A stretch of 7,049 nt of DNA, taken from assembly GCA_022739095.1 (NCBI GenBank), contig JAIJEI010000101.1, positions 1 to 7,049 on the forward strand. The letters run 5' to 3'. A program made the position numbers and the translations under genes. The DNA is from Bifidobacterium sp. (lineage in GTDB: Bacteria > Actinomycetota > Actinomycetes > Actinomycetales > Bifidobacteriaceae). Positions within the stretch are counted from its first letter, which is position 1; each line of letters opens with the position of its first letter. The notes under the pieces are model-generated. The model searched no databases and had not been told where the DNA came from. It saw only the letters and a list, made by a program, of their open reading frames with translations. This document shows, in pieces, positions 1 to 5,500 of this stretch.

Positions 1-17
1 TCCCCTCAGGGAGGGGA
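1..17 (-). terminator. Hairpin downstream of the dipeptidase gene, probable terminator cut by the window edge
   Basis: A perfect 7-bp inverted repeat (TCCCCTC, 3-nt loop, GAGGGGA) starts 13 bases after the dipeptidase stop codon in the direction of transcription. The following AGCT suggests the stem may continue past the left edge. Any U-tract would lie outside the window, so intrinsic termination is inferred from position and stem only. The arm sequences resemble the GC-rich hairpin arms found elsewhere in this window. Confidence 0.45.
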
Positions 18-29
18 GCTCAATACGGA

Positions 30-1631
30 CTAAAAGTCGGACATGTGGAAGCCGTTCTTCATTTCCATGCTGCGAGTGTACAGCACGGAGTCAAGCAGCT
101 TTTCGGTTTCCTCCTTGAGCTGGTCGGCCATGGTCTGGTTGGCGGCGGCGAGAATCTCGCGCACCTCGGGGTTGCGCAGTGCGGCGATGATCTCATCCGG
201 CTCCATCGGCTGCCCGTCACCGTCCACGTTGTCGGCCTCGAACTCCTCCTCCGCGGCGGACTGCGCGGCTTCCTCGGCGGCCGTCAAGCCCAGACGAGCG
301 ATCTGCTCGTCGGTGGCGGCGACCAAGCGGTGGCCCATCGCACCGGTCTTCTCCTGGTAGCGTTCGACGGCGTTGGACGTGGAGCGGAAGGCGCCATCGC
401 ACAGGGCGGCGATGATGCGGTTGGCCCAGTAGAAGTTCTCGGACGTCACGCGAGTGGTGGTGTCCTCGAGGTAGGCGGGCGTGGTGTCCACGTTCGGGAA
501 GAACGGCACCAGCGTGTTGAACGGGTTGGAGCCGTATGCCATCCACTGGATGGCGCGGGAGGCCTGCGGGCGGTACGGGCGGATCTGCATCACCGCGAGC
601 TGGCTCTGGCGGTTGATGCCGATCGTGCGGTACATGTGGCGGGTGCGCTCATCACCCAGCTGGCCGTATGGGTCGAACGGGGTGCCCTGGTAGTGGGAGC
701 TCAGCACGTACTTGACGTCTTCGATGGTCACCTTGCGCTCGGGCTGGCGGGCCCACGGGATGTCGTCGGAGGTGGGCTTGTGGTCGGCGTCCGGGCCGTC
801 CCACACCTCGTCGTACGGGTTGAGGAAGCGCTGCATGTACCAGGCGCGCGGGGTGTTGTACACGTGGTCGGAGTCGGAATGGGAGCCGAAGGCGTCGCGC
901 GGGTTGAACGGCGTGGTGTTCTCCACGGCGAGGTCGAGATGGTTGGTCTCGATGAATTCGGCCAAGTCGGCGGAGCACATGTGCTCGTTCTGCTCGCCCA
1001 AAGCGTCCTCGAGGTCGAATTCGTCAATACCGAGCTGGTTCGGCATGGTCACGTAGGCCTCGTCCGGCACACGCTTGGCGATCCAATGATGGCCGCCCAC
1101 GGTCTCCAGCCACCAGATTTCGTTGGAGTCGGAGAAGGCGACGCCGTTCATCTCGTAGGTGCCGAATTCCTCAAGCAGCGCGCCGAGTCGCTGGACGCCC
1201 TCACGCGCGGTCTTGATGTACGGCAGCACGATGGTCAGGAAGTCCTCTTCGCCGATGCCGCCGGGAACCTCAGGCTCGTTGCCCTTGGCCGGCACGTATT
1301 CCACGAACGGATCCGCGCCGAGCACGCGCTCGTTGGTGGTCAGGGTTTCGGTAGCGCTCATCGTCACGTTCGCCTCGTTGACACCGGCCTCGCCCCAGAT
1401 GCCTTCCTTCAGGTCCGCGTTCGGCACTGCGGTATATTGCAGCGGATTGTCCGGCAGGGTGATAGTCAGGTGAGAGATCACCGACTTATACTCACGCGGC
1501 TGCTCGCTTGGTTTGACGACGATGAATCGCTTGGGATTGAACTCGCCGTTTGCGGAATCCTCATTACGGGCGATGATGGTCGAGCCGTCGTAGCTCGCGT
1601 CTTTGCCTACCAGAATCGTGGTGCAGGCCAT
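30..1631 (-). CDS. pepD: C69 family dipeptidase (PepD-like Ntn hydrolase)
   Basis: This 533-residue protein is a cysteine peptidase of MEROPS family C69, the Lactobacillus PepD/PepDA type. It cleaves dipeptides in the cytoplasm and so completes the breakdown of imported peptides. The N-terminus reads MACTTILVGKDAS, then DGSTIIARNED (residues 15-25). Cys3 is the expected nucleophile and becomes N-terminal or near-terminal in mature Ntn hydrolases of this family. Further conserved-looking blocks are GIWGEAGVNEANVTMSATET, EIWWLETVGGHHW and YNTPRAWYMQRF. No signal peptide or membrane segment is visible. The ATG at 1631 is chosen over an in-frame start 11 codons upstream because it puts Cys3 in place and has an AAAGGA Shine-Dalgarno at 1644-1649. 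The stop is TAG. The C-terminal 80 residues are acidic and helical in composition. The gene follows the PEBP-like gene on the same strand after 142 bp of hairpin-rich sequence, so cotranscription is possible but not shown. The family call is firm; the exact substrate range cannot be read from sequence. Confidence 0.93.
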   Translation of the reverse strand: MACTTILVGKDASYDGSTIIARNEDSANGEFNPKRFIVVKPSEQPREYKSVISHLTITLPDNPLQYTAVPNADLKEGIWGEAGVNEANVTMSATETLTTNERVLGADPFVEYVPAKGNEPEVPGGIGEEDFLTIVLPYIKTAREGVQRLGALLEEFGTYEMNGVAFSDSNEIWWLETVGGHHWIAKRVPDEAYVTMPNQLGIDEFDLEDALGEQNEHMCSADLAEFIETNHLDLAVENTTPFNPRDAFGSHSDSDHVYNTPRAWYMQRFLNPYDEVWDGPDADHKPTSDDIPWARQPERKVTIEDVKYVLSSHYQGTPFDPYGQLGDERTRHMYRTIGINRQSQLAVMQIRPYRPQASRAIQWMAYGSNPFNTLVPFFPNVDTTPAYLEDTTTRVTSENFYWANRIIAALCDGAFRSTSNAVERYQEKTGAMGHRLVAATDEQIARLGLTAAEEAAQSAAEEEFEADNVDGDGQPMEPDEIIAALRNPEVREILAAANQTMADQLKEETEKLLDSVLYTRSMEMKNGFHMSDF

Positions 1632-1643
1632 AGTTCGATGGTG

Positions 1644-1649
1644 TCCTTT
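1644..1649 (-). promoter_or_regulatory. Shine-Dalgarno site that decides the dipeptidase start
   Basis: Read on the minus strand this is AAAGGA, 12 bases before the ATG at 1631. The spacing is a little long. The site lies downstream of the alternative in-frame start at 1664, so it supports the shorter protein with Cys at position 3. Confidence 0.6.
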
Positions 1650-1664
1650 CTTTGTTGTGGTCAC

Positions 1665-1765
1665 GCTCCCGCTGGCGGGAGCTGGACGACGAAGTCGGAC
1701 TGAGGGTGGTTTTGTGCTGAGCCACCCCCAGTCAGCTATGCTGACAGCCCTCGCCTGCGGGGGCT
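1665..1765. repeat. Cluster of four hairpins, probable mosaic intergenic repeat
   Basis: Four inverted repeats sit side by side between the PEBP-like gene and the dipeptidase gene. (1) 1665-1682: GCTCCCGC, 2-nt loop, GCGGGAGC, perfect. (2) 1698-1733: arms GACTGAGGGTGG and CCACCCCCAGTC, one mismatch, 12-nt loop. (3) 1731-1745: GTCAGC, TAT, GCTGAC; this shares 3 bases with element 2. (4) 1746-1765: AGCCCTCGC, CT, GCGGGGGCT, with one G-T pair. No T-tract follows any of them on either strand. The module ACTGAGGG recurs at 2413-2420 in another intergenic region of this window. The modular hairpin arrangement looks like a REP-type repeat; that interpretation is inference. Confidence 0.6.
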
Positions 1766-1773
1766 CATGCGGC

Positions 1774-2352
1774 TCACGCCTTACCGGTCAGGAAGATGCC
1801 GTCGGTATCGGGCGCTTCGCCGCTGTTGCGCAGCGCGTGCAGCAGCTCGTTGAGCCAGAAGCCCTGATTCAATCCGGGAAGCGGCTTCTTGGTGGCCCAC
1901 ACCTGCAGGTAATACTCGTGATCCTTGTCCGGCGGCTGCGGTCCGTTGTACCGCATAATCACCGACGGGTCAGTGCTGCGACCCAGGAACTTGGAGGCCG
2001 AGGAGTTGCGCCCCTGCACGGTCTCCGGAATCATGGCTGGCAGCTGGCGGGAGAAGTCCGGCGGAATGGCCAGCGCATGCGAATCATTGAAGTCGTACAT
2101 CAGCGCGTCGATGGGCAGGTTGGCCACGGACCAGTGAATCCACTCGAAACCGCAGACCGGAATCGAATCCGGATCCACGAACTCCCAGTGCAGGTAACGG
2201 GCTTCGGGGTTCACATCATCGATGTAGAACGGGAAGGAGACCACAGGCACGCCACCATTGAAATATTCGGGGGCTGCGGCCTTGGCGAAATCGTCCGGAA
2301 TGACGGTGAAATCGGCGGAAATCTTCATACCCACCAGTGTATCGCGAGCCAT
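1774..2352 (-). CDS. YbhB/YbcL family (PEBP, Raf kinase inhibitor-like) protein
   Basis: This 192-residue protein belongs to the phosphatidylethanolamine-binding protein superfamily, close to E. coli YbhB/YbcL. These are small cytoplasmic all-beta proteins with an anion-binding pocket, and their bacterial function is poorly defined. Family marks include the DPD of the pocket (residues 60-62), FEWIHWSVANLP (69-80, His73), and YNGPQPPDKDHEY (135-147) corresponding to the YxGPxPPxGxHxY signature. The length is typical to slightly long for the family. There is no signal peptide. The start is uncertain. ATG at 2352 has no clear Shine-Dalgarno, and a small hairpin (GCAGATTTCTGC, 2356-2367) lies just before it. 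An internal ATG at 2328 would begin MKISADF, the usual YbhB-like beginning, but has only a GGTGGG-like sequence immediately adjacent. The stop is TGA. The hairpin cluster begins 8 bases after the stop. The biological role cannot be inferred from the neighbours. Confidence 0.88.
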   Translation of the reverse strand: MARDTLVGMKISADFTVIPDDFAKAAAPEYFNGGVPVVSFPFYIDDVNPEARYLHWEFVDPDSIPVCGFEWIHWSVANLPIDALMYDFNDSHALAIPPDFSRQLPAMIPETVQGRNSSASKFLGRSTDPSVIMRYNGPQPPDKDHEYYLQVWATKKPLPGLNQGFWLNELLHALRNSGEAPDTDGIFLTGKA

Positions 2353-2414
2353 GTTGCAGATTTCTGCGGCAACTCAAAACGCCATCACAATACATGGTGA
2401 TAGCCAAACACGAC

Positions 2415-2448
2415 TGAGGGCCTCCCCTCGGCGGAAGGGAAGCCCTCA
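2415..2448 (-). terminator. Inverted repeat downstream of ptsI, possible terminator
   Basis: The arms TGAGGGC and GCCCTCA pair perfectly; after one mismatch TCCC/GGGA adds four more pairs around a 10-nt loop. On the minus strand the stem is followed by GTCGTGTTTGG, a poor U-tract; on the plus strand by ATTATCT. It lies between ptsI and the PEBP-like gene and would separate their transcription. The stem is clear, but the weak tail leaves termination efficiency open. Confidence 0.5.
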
Positions 2449-2543
2449 ATTATCTAGCCTGCATAGGCCGGTGTCACGCCTGACGGCGACGATACACCAC
2501 CATGCTCACACCAGCAATCAACAAGGCATTTCCCGATTATTTA

Positions 2544-2557
2544 GCCGATTGCTCGGC
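2544..2557 (-). other. Small hairpin just after the ptsI stop
   Basis: On the minus strand GCCGA, a GCAA loop (GNRA type) and TCGGC form a 5-bp stem starting 6 bases after the ptsI stop, followed by TAAATAATC. It could be a weak terminator or a 3'-end stabilising hairpin. The stem is short and the tail is not a U-run, so this is tentative. The remaining sequence from 2449 to 2543 shows nothing I can name. Confidence 0.3.
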
Positions 2558-2562
2558 CACGG

Positions 2563-4212
2563 TCACTCAGCCGGAGTGTAGAAGTCGCCATTGAGGGCCT
2601 TGGCGGCCTTCTCCTGCGCTTCCTCCAGCGTCCAGTTGGCGAGCTCGGCGCGCACGTCGTCCAGAGCCACCGGGGTCATGGACAGCGAGTTGACGCCGAT
2701 GCCCGCGAGCACCACGGCCAAATCCGGATCGGCGGCAGCCTCACCGCACACGCCCACCGGCATGCCGTGCGCGTTGCCGGCGTCGGCGATGAGCTTGATG
2801 GCGCGCAGCACCGCCGGGTGCCATGCGGTCTGGTAGTTGGCGACCGAGCCGAGCGTACGGTCGGCGGCCAGCGTGTACTGGGTCAGATCGTTGGTGCCGA
2901 TAGAAACGAAGTCGGCCACCTCGGCCACCTTGTCTGCCATAAGCGCGATGGACGGCACTTCGGCCATCACACCGACCTTCTTCAGTCCGAAGGACTTGCC
3001 GAGCTTGACGAAGTAATCGGCCTCATGCTCGTCAGCGACCATCGGGGCCATGACCCACAGGTCGGCCTCGGTCTGGGCATCGGCGGCGGCGAGCGCCTTG
3101 AGCTGCCCTTCGAGCACGTTCATGTGAGCCTTCAGCGTGCGCAGACCACGCAGGCCGAGGGCGGGGTTCGGCTCGTCTTCCGGGGTGAGGAACGGCAGCG
3201 GTTTATCTGCGCCGGCGTCCAGCATACGGATCACGACCTTCTTGCCAGGGAAGCGGCTCAGCAGCTCGGCGTAGGCCTTGGTCTGCTCTTCCACGCTCGG
3301 CGGCTCGGAGTTACCGATAAACAGGAACTCGGAGCGGAACAGGCCCACGCCTTCGGCGCCATACTCCAAGGCCGGGTCGGCATCAGCGGGCTTGCCCACA
3401 TTGGCGAGCAGCGGAATGTGGTGGCCGTCCTTGGTGGCGCCCGGCTTGCCGCGCAGCTCCTTGGCCTTGGCGGCGTGAGCCTTGGCGGCCTCGGCATCCT
3501 CGACCTCAGCAGCGGTCGGGTTGGCAACCACCACGCCCTTGGCGGCGTTGACGATGACCTGCTCACCATTGGTCAGGTTCTCGGCTTCGGCGGCGGAGAC
3601 CACGGCCACGATGCCGCGAGCGCGGGCCAGAATGGCGGTGTGCGAGGTGGGACCGCCCTGCGAAGTGACGATGGCCAGCACCTTGTTCAGGTCGATTGCG
3701 GCGGTGTCCGCGGGGGAAAGATCCTCGGCCACCAGCACGAACGGGGTCTCGCTTTCCGGGATGCCGGGGGCGGGCACGCCCATCAGGTCGGCGATCACGC
3801 GCTGGCCTACATCGTGCAGATCGGCGGCACGCTCGGCCTGGTATCCGCCGATGGCGCGGAACATATCCTCAACTGCGGCGAAGCCTTCCAGCACGGCGCG
3901 CTCTGCGGTTTTGCCGCCGTTGATCAGCGAGGTGATGCTGGCCGCCAGCGAGGGGTCGGGCGCGAACATGGAGATGGCCTGCAGAATCGGGGCGGCCTGC
4001 TTGGCGCCTTCGTCGCCGTTAGCCGCTTCTTCGGCACGACGGCTCAGGTCGGCATTCACCACGGCCAGCGACTTAGTGACGCGGTCGATCTCTTTCTGCG
4101 CCGGCACGGTATCGGCACGGGGCGCGTCGGACGGTTCCGGCAGCGGGGCCGCCATACGAATAACCGAGCCGACCGCCACGCCGCGGCCAATGCCAACACC
4201 CTTGATTTCCAT
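2563..4212 (-). CDS. ptsI: PTS Enzyme I (phosphoenolpyruvate-protein phosphotransferase)
   Basis: This 549-residue cytoplasmic enzyme autophosphorylates from PEP and transfers the phosphate to HPr, the first step for all PTS sugars. The N-terminal HPr-binding and phosphohistidine domains come first, with catalytic His191 in GGPTSHTAILARARG (residues 186-200). An Ala/Lys-rich linker (about 232-256) leads to the C-terminal PEP-binding TIM barrel. The barrel carries EGVGLFRSEFLF (Arg293), RMLDAGADKP (Arg329), MAEVPS (Glu418), SIGTNDLTQYTLAADR (437-452, with Asn441, Asp442 and Arg452) and VCGE (Cys489, the general acid position). All key residues of the family are present. It is slightly shorter than the roughly 570 residues usual for Enzyme I. 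The ATG at 4212 is chosen because AAAGGAG lies 7 bases upstream and MEIKGVGIGRGVAVG matches the family N-terminus; an in-frame GTG at 4350 would add 46 unrelated residues. The gene is divergent from ptsH rather than downstream of it. Confidence 0.97.
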   Translation of the reverse strand: MEIKGVGIGRGVAVGSVIRMAAPLPEPSDAPRADTVPAQKEIDRVTKSLAVVNADLSRRAEEAANGDEGAKQAAPILQAISMFAPDPSLAASITSLINGGKTAERAVLEGFAAVEDMFRAIGGYQAERAADLHDVGQRVIADLMGVPAPGIPESETPFVLVAEDLSPADTAAIDLNKVLAIVTSQGGPTSHTAILARARGIVAVVSAAEAENLTNGEQVIVNAAKGVVVANPTAAEVEDAEAAKAHAAKAKELRGKPGATKDGHHIPLLANVGKPADADPALEYGAEGVGLFRSEFLFIGNSEPPSVEEQTKAYAELLSRFPGKKVVIRMLDAGADKPLPFLTPEDEPNPALGLRGLRTLKAHMNVLEGQLKALAAADAQTEADLWVMAPMVADEHEADYFVKLGKSFGLKKVGVMAEVPSIALMADKVAEVADFVSIGTNDLTQYTLAADRTLGSVANYQTAWHPAVLRAIKLIADAGNAHGMPVGVCGEAAADPDLAVVLAGIGVNSLSMTPVALDDVRAELANWTLEEAQEKAAKALNGDFYTPAE

Positions 4213-4219
4213 AATCGTT

Positions 4220-4226
4220 CTCCTTT
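4220..4226 (-). promoter_or_regulatory. Strong Shine-Dalgarno that fixes the ptsI start
   Basis: AAAGGAG on the minus strand, 7 bases before the ATG at 4212. It lies inside the possible N-terminal extension from GTG 4350 and rules in favour of the shorter, family-like Enzyme I. Confidence 0.85.
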
Positions 4227-4334
4227 GTCCGTAGGGTAGTAGTTCTTTGGAGCAGTGGCCTCGATGCCTACTTCGGAGTACGCAGCCGCAGCCATTGCCG
4301 GCAAGCCTCTTGTTAGTTCCCCTATTATGGTGGT

Positions 4335-4363
4335 TTATTATCTGCAACACGCCAACGGTAATC
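4335..4363 (-). promoter_or_regulatory. Candidate ptsI promoter
   Basis: On the minus strand TAATAA (4340 down to 4335) could be a -10 box, with GATTAC (4363-4358) 17 bases upstream as a poor -35. The 80 bases around it are the most AT-rich part of the window. If correct, the ptsI leader would be about 115 nt long. The match to consensus is modest and other AT-rich hexamers nearby (for example TAATAG at 4327-4322) are alternatives. Confidence 0.3.
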
Positions 4364-4366
4364 GTT
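4354..4366. promoter_or_regulatory. Candidate operator between divergent ptsI and ptsH
   Basis: AACGGTAATCGTT is a 13-bp imperfect dyad: AACG/CGTT plus an inner T-A pair, with one mismatched pair. It sits between the candidate -10 boxes of the two divergent genes and overlaps the proposed ptsI -35. A dyad of this size is compatible with a LacI- or GntR-type regulator site, but that is inference from position and symmetry alone. Confidence 0.3.
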
Positions 4367-4367
4367 T

Positions 4368-4397
4368 TCTGAATTTTATTCTACGTCTCGGTATACT
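4368..4397 (+). promoter_or_regulatory. Candidate ptsH promoter
   Basis: TATACT at 4392-4397 is a good -10 hexamer. The -35 position holds only TCTGAA (4368-4373, spacer 18). This predicts a start near 4404 and a leader of about 62 nt before the ptsH ATG. The -10 is convincing for a sigma-70-type promoter; the -35 is weak, so an activator or tolerance of a poor -35 would be needed. Confidence 0.4.
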
Positions 4398-4465
4398 CGA
4401 TATCAAGCAGCTGCCGCAATTGGCCGCATGACTTCCATTTCAGTCAGACGCAAAGGAGTGTCCTT

Positions 4466-4726
4466 ATGGTTACCCGCAACATCACCATCACTGATCCCGT
4501 CGGCATTCACGCTCGTCCTGCAGCACAGTTTGCTCAGGCCGTGGCGGCCTCCGGCTGCAACGTCACCATCGCCAAGGAAGGCGGCGCGGCCGTCCCCGCC
4601 GGCTCGATTCTGTCCATCATGGGACTGGGCGTTCAGCAGGGCGACACCGTGCAGATCACCGTTGAGAGAGGCAACGCCGAGACCGTTGCCGACTCCCTGA
4701 CCGAGACCCTGCTCGCCTCCGAGTAA
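4466..4726 (+). CDS. ptsH: Phosphocarrier protein HPr
   Basis: This 86-residue cytoplasmic protein receives phosphate from Enzyme I on His15 and donates it to sugar-specific EIIA domains. The active-site loop GIHARPAA (residues 13-20) with His15 and Arg17 is intact. The second conserved region, AGSILSIMGLGVQQGD (45-60), aligns with the SIMGVMSLGIAKG stretch of Bacillus HPr after one inserted residue. Ser47 therefore corresponds to the regulatory Ser46 of Firmicutes. The length is typical. AAAGGAG (4452-4458) lies 7 bases before the ATG, and the stop is TAA. The gene is monocistronic: it is divergent from ptsI on the left and closed by a strong intrinsic terminator on the right. Confidence 0.97.
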   Translation: MVTRNITITDPVGIHARPAAQFAQAVAASGCNVTIAKEGGAAVPAGSILSIMGLGVQQGDTVQITVERGNAETVADSLTETLLASE

Positions 4727-4753
4727 ACGGGCGAAACTTCTCTCACTTGCCAA

Positions 4754-4790
4754 ACGGCCGCCCCGCCTGTCCGGGCGGCCGTCTTTTGTT
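4754..4790 (+). terminator. Rho-independent terminator of ptsH
   Basis: A perfect 10-bp stem ACGGCCGCCC / GGGCGGCCGT with a 9-nt loop is followed at once by CTTTTGTT. It begins 27 bases after the ptsH stop. It should separate ptsH transcription from the LacI-type gene downstream. Confidence 0.92.
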
Positions 4791-4800
4791 CTATAGTGAT

Positions 4801-4825
4801 TGCCGGTAATTTCATCAAGCCGGCA
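4801..4825. promoter_or_regulatory. Inverted repeat in the leader of the LacI-type gene, possible operator
   Basis: TGCCGG and CCGGCA form a perfect 6-bp inverted repeat separated by 13 bases. A TATAGT at 4792-4797 could be a -10 box, though I see no -35 (that position lies in the ptsH terminator stem). If TATAGT is used, transcription would start near 4804, inside this repeat. That would be a classical position for repressor autoregulation. The element is seen; the function is inferred. Confidence 0.3.
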
Positions 4826-4840
4826 CACTGACCTGGGAGA

Positions 4841-4845
4841 GGAGG
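4841..4845 (+). promoter_or_regulatory. Shine-Dalgarno of the LacI-type gene
   Basis: GGAGG in GAGAGGAGG, 5 bases before the ATG at 4851. It selects this ATG over an in-frame start at 4800, which lacks such a site, and shows the shortened gene still has a strong translation signal. Confidence 0.75.
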
Positions 4846-4850
4846 CACAC

Positions 4851-5480
4851 ATGACCGCGAACGAGCCAGCGGAATCATCATCCGCCTCAATCGTCAATGT
4901 TGCCGCCATCGCGAATGTTTCCACGGCCACGGTGTCCCGCGTGCTTTCCGGCAAACGCACCAAAGACGACGATATCGCCCACCGCGTGCGAGCCGCGGCC
5001 CGCAGCCTCAACTATTCGGTGAATTTTGCGGCCAGCGCGCTGCGTTCCACCGTGACGAGAACCATTGGCCTGATTGTGCCGAGCGTTCAGGATCCGTTCA
5101 GCGCACGGCTTATCGACACGCTTGAGCCGCTAGTCAACAGAAGCGGCCGGCAGCTGGCGCTGAGTGTCGGACGGACGCCGGAAGTGCAGAAGGAACGCAT
5201 CGTGTTGATGGCCGCGCGCCATGTGGATGGGCTGATTGTCGTATCACTGCCTGGCATTGATCTGGGCGACGTGCTGGCGCAATATGCGCAGGAGATTCCC
5301 GCCGTGCAAATCGGAGGGTTGCAGCACACTACGTTCACGCCTGACTCCGAGCCGGTTCAGCCCGGCCTGCAACAGATTGCCGACGAGCTACTGCGGCTGC
5401 TTGCCGATCAATCCAGCACCCCAATGCATGTCAACTTGCCTTCGCGCCTGATTGCTCCGGACTCGCAGGACGCCGAATAA
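4851..5480 (+). CDS. Short LacI-family regulator with a central deletion
   Basis: This 209-residue protein starts like an ordinary LacI/GalR repressor. A short polar tail is followed by the helix-turn-helix IVNVAAIANVSTATVSRVL (residues 14-32), the hinge region LNYSVNFAASALRS (53-66), and the first effector-subdomain strand and helix IGLIVPSVQDPFSARLIDTL (72-91). VDGLIVVSLPG (125-135) and EIPAVQIGG (148-156) follow. Instead of the second subdomain, the chain goes directly to QPGLQQIADELLRLL (170-184) and HVNLPSRLIAPDS (193-205), which look like the extreme C-terminus of the family. Family members usually have about 330-340 residues, so some 125-130 are missing while the frame stays open. Loss of the C-subdomain should remove most of the sugar pocket and the normal dimer core. 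It may bind DNA without effector control, act as a partial dimer, or be decaying. Its target is unknown; position beside ptsH suggests, but does not show, a link to sugar metabolism. Confidence 0.85.
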   Translation: MTANEPAESSSASIVNVAAIANVSTATVSRVLSGKRTKDDDIAHRVRAAARSLNYSVNFAASALRSTVTRTIGLIVPSVQDPFSARLIDTLEPLVNRSGRQLALSVGRTPEVQKERIVLMAARHVDGLIVVSLPGIDLGDVLAQYAQEIPAVQIGGLQHTTFTPDSEPVQPGLQQIADELLRLLADQSSTPMHVNLPSRLIAPDSQDAE

Positions 5481-5500
5481 ATCGGGCGGCGGGAAGAACC

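Noticed and set aside
1632..1664. 11-residue N-terminal extension of the dipeptidase from 1664
   Set aside because: It would bury the catalytic Cys behind a basic peptide; AAAGGA before the ATG at 1631 gives the family N-terminus MACTT.
45..1703. Long open frame on the plus strand opposite the dipeptidase gene
   Set aside because: It mirrors the dipeptidase codons, lacks a recognisable domain, has a low-complexity Gly/Val/His-rich translation and no good start signal. Long antisense frames are common in GC-rich genes.
2767..4239. Long open frame on the plus strand opposite ptsI
   Set aside because: Same reason: an antisense mirror of a strongly conserved gene, with Gly/His/Arg-rich translation and no family resemblance.
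4213..4350. 46-residue N-terminal extension of Enzyme I from an in-frame GTG at 4350
   Set aside because: No Shine-Dalgarno at the GTG, Cys/His/Arg-rich composition unlike Enzyme I, and a strong Shine-Dalgarno at the ATG at 4212.
4403..5011. Minus-strand open frame spanning ptsH and the start of the LacI-type gene
   Set aside because: It crosses the ptsH terminator and two well-supported genes and has no recognisable product.
5471..5491. CGCCG/CGGCG inverted repeat at the end of the LacI-type gene as a terminator
   Set aside because: Short 5-bp stem with an 11-nt loop and no T-tract on either strand.
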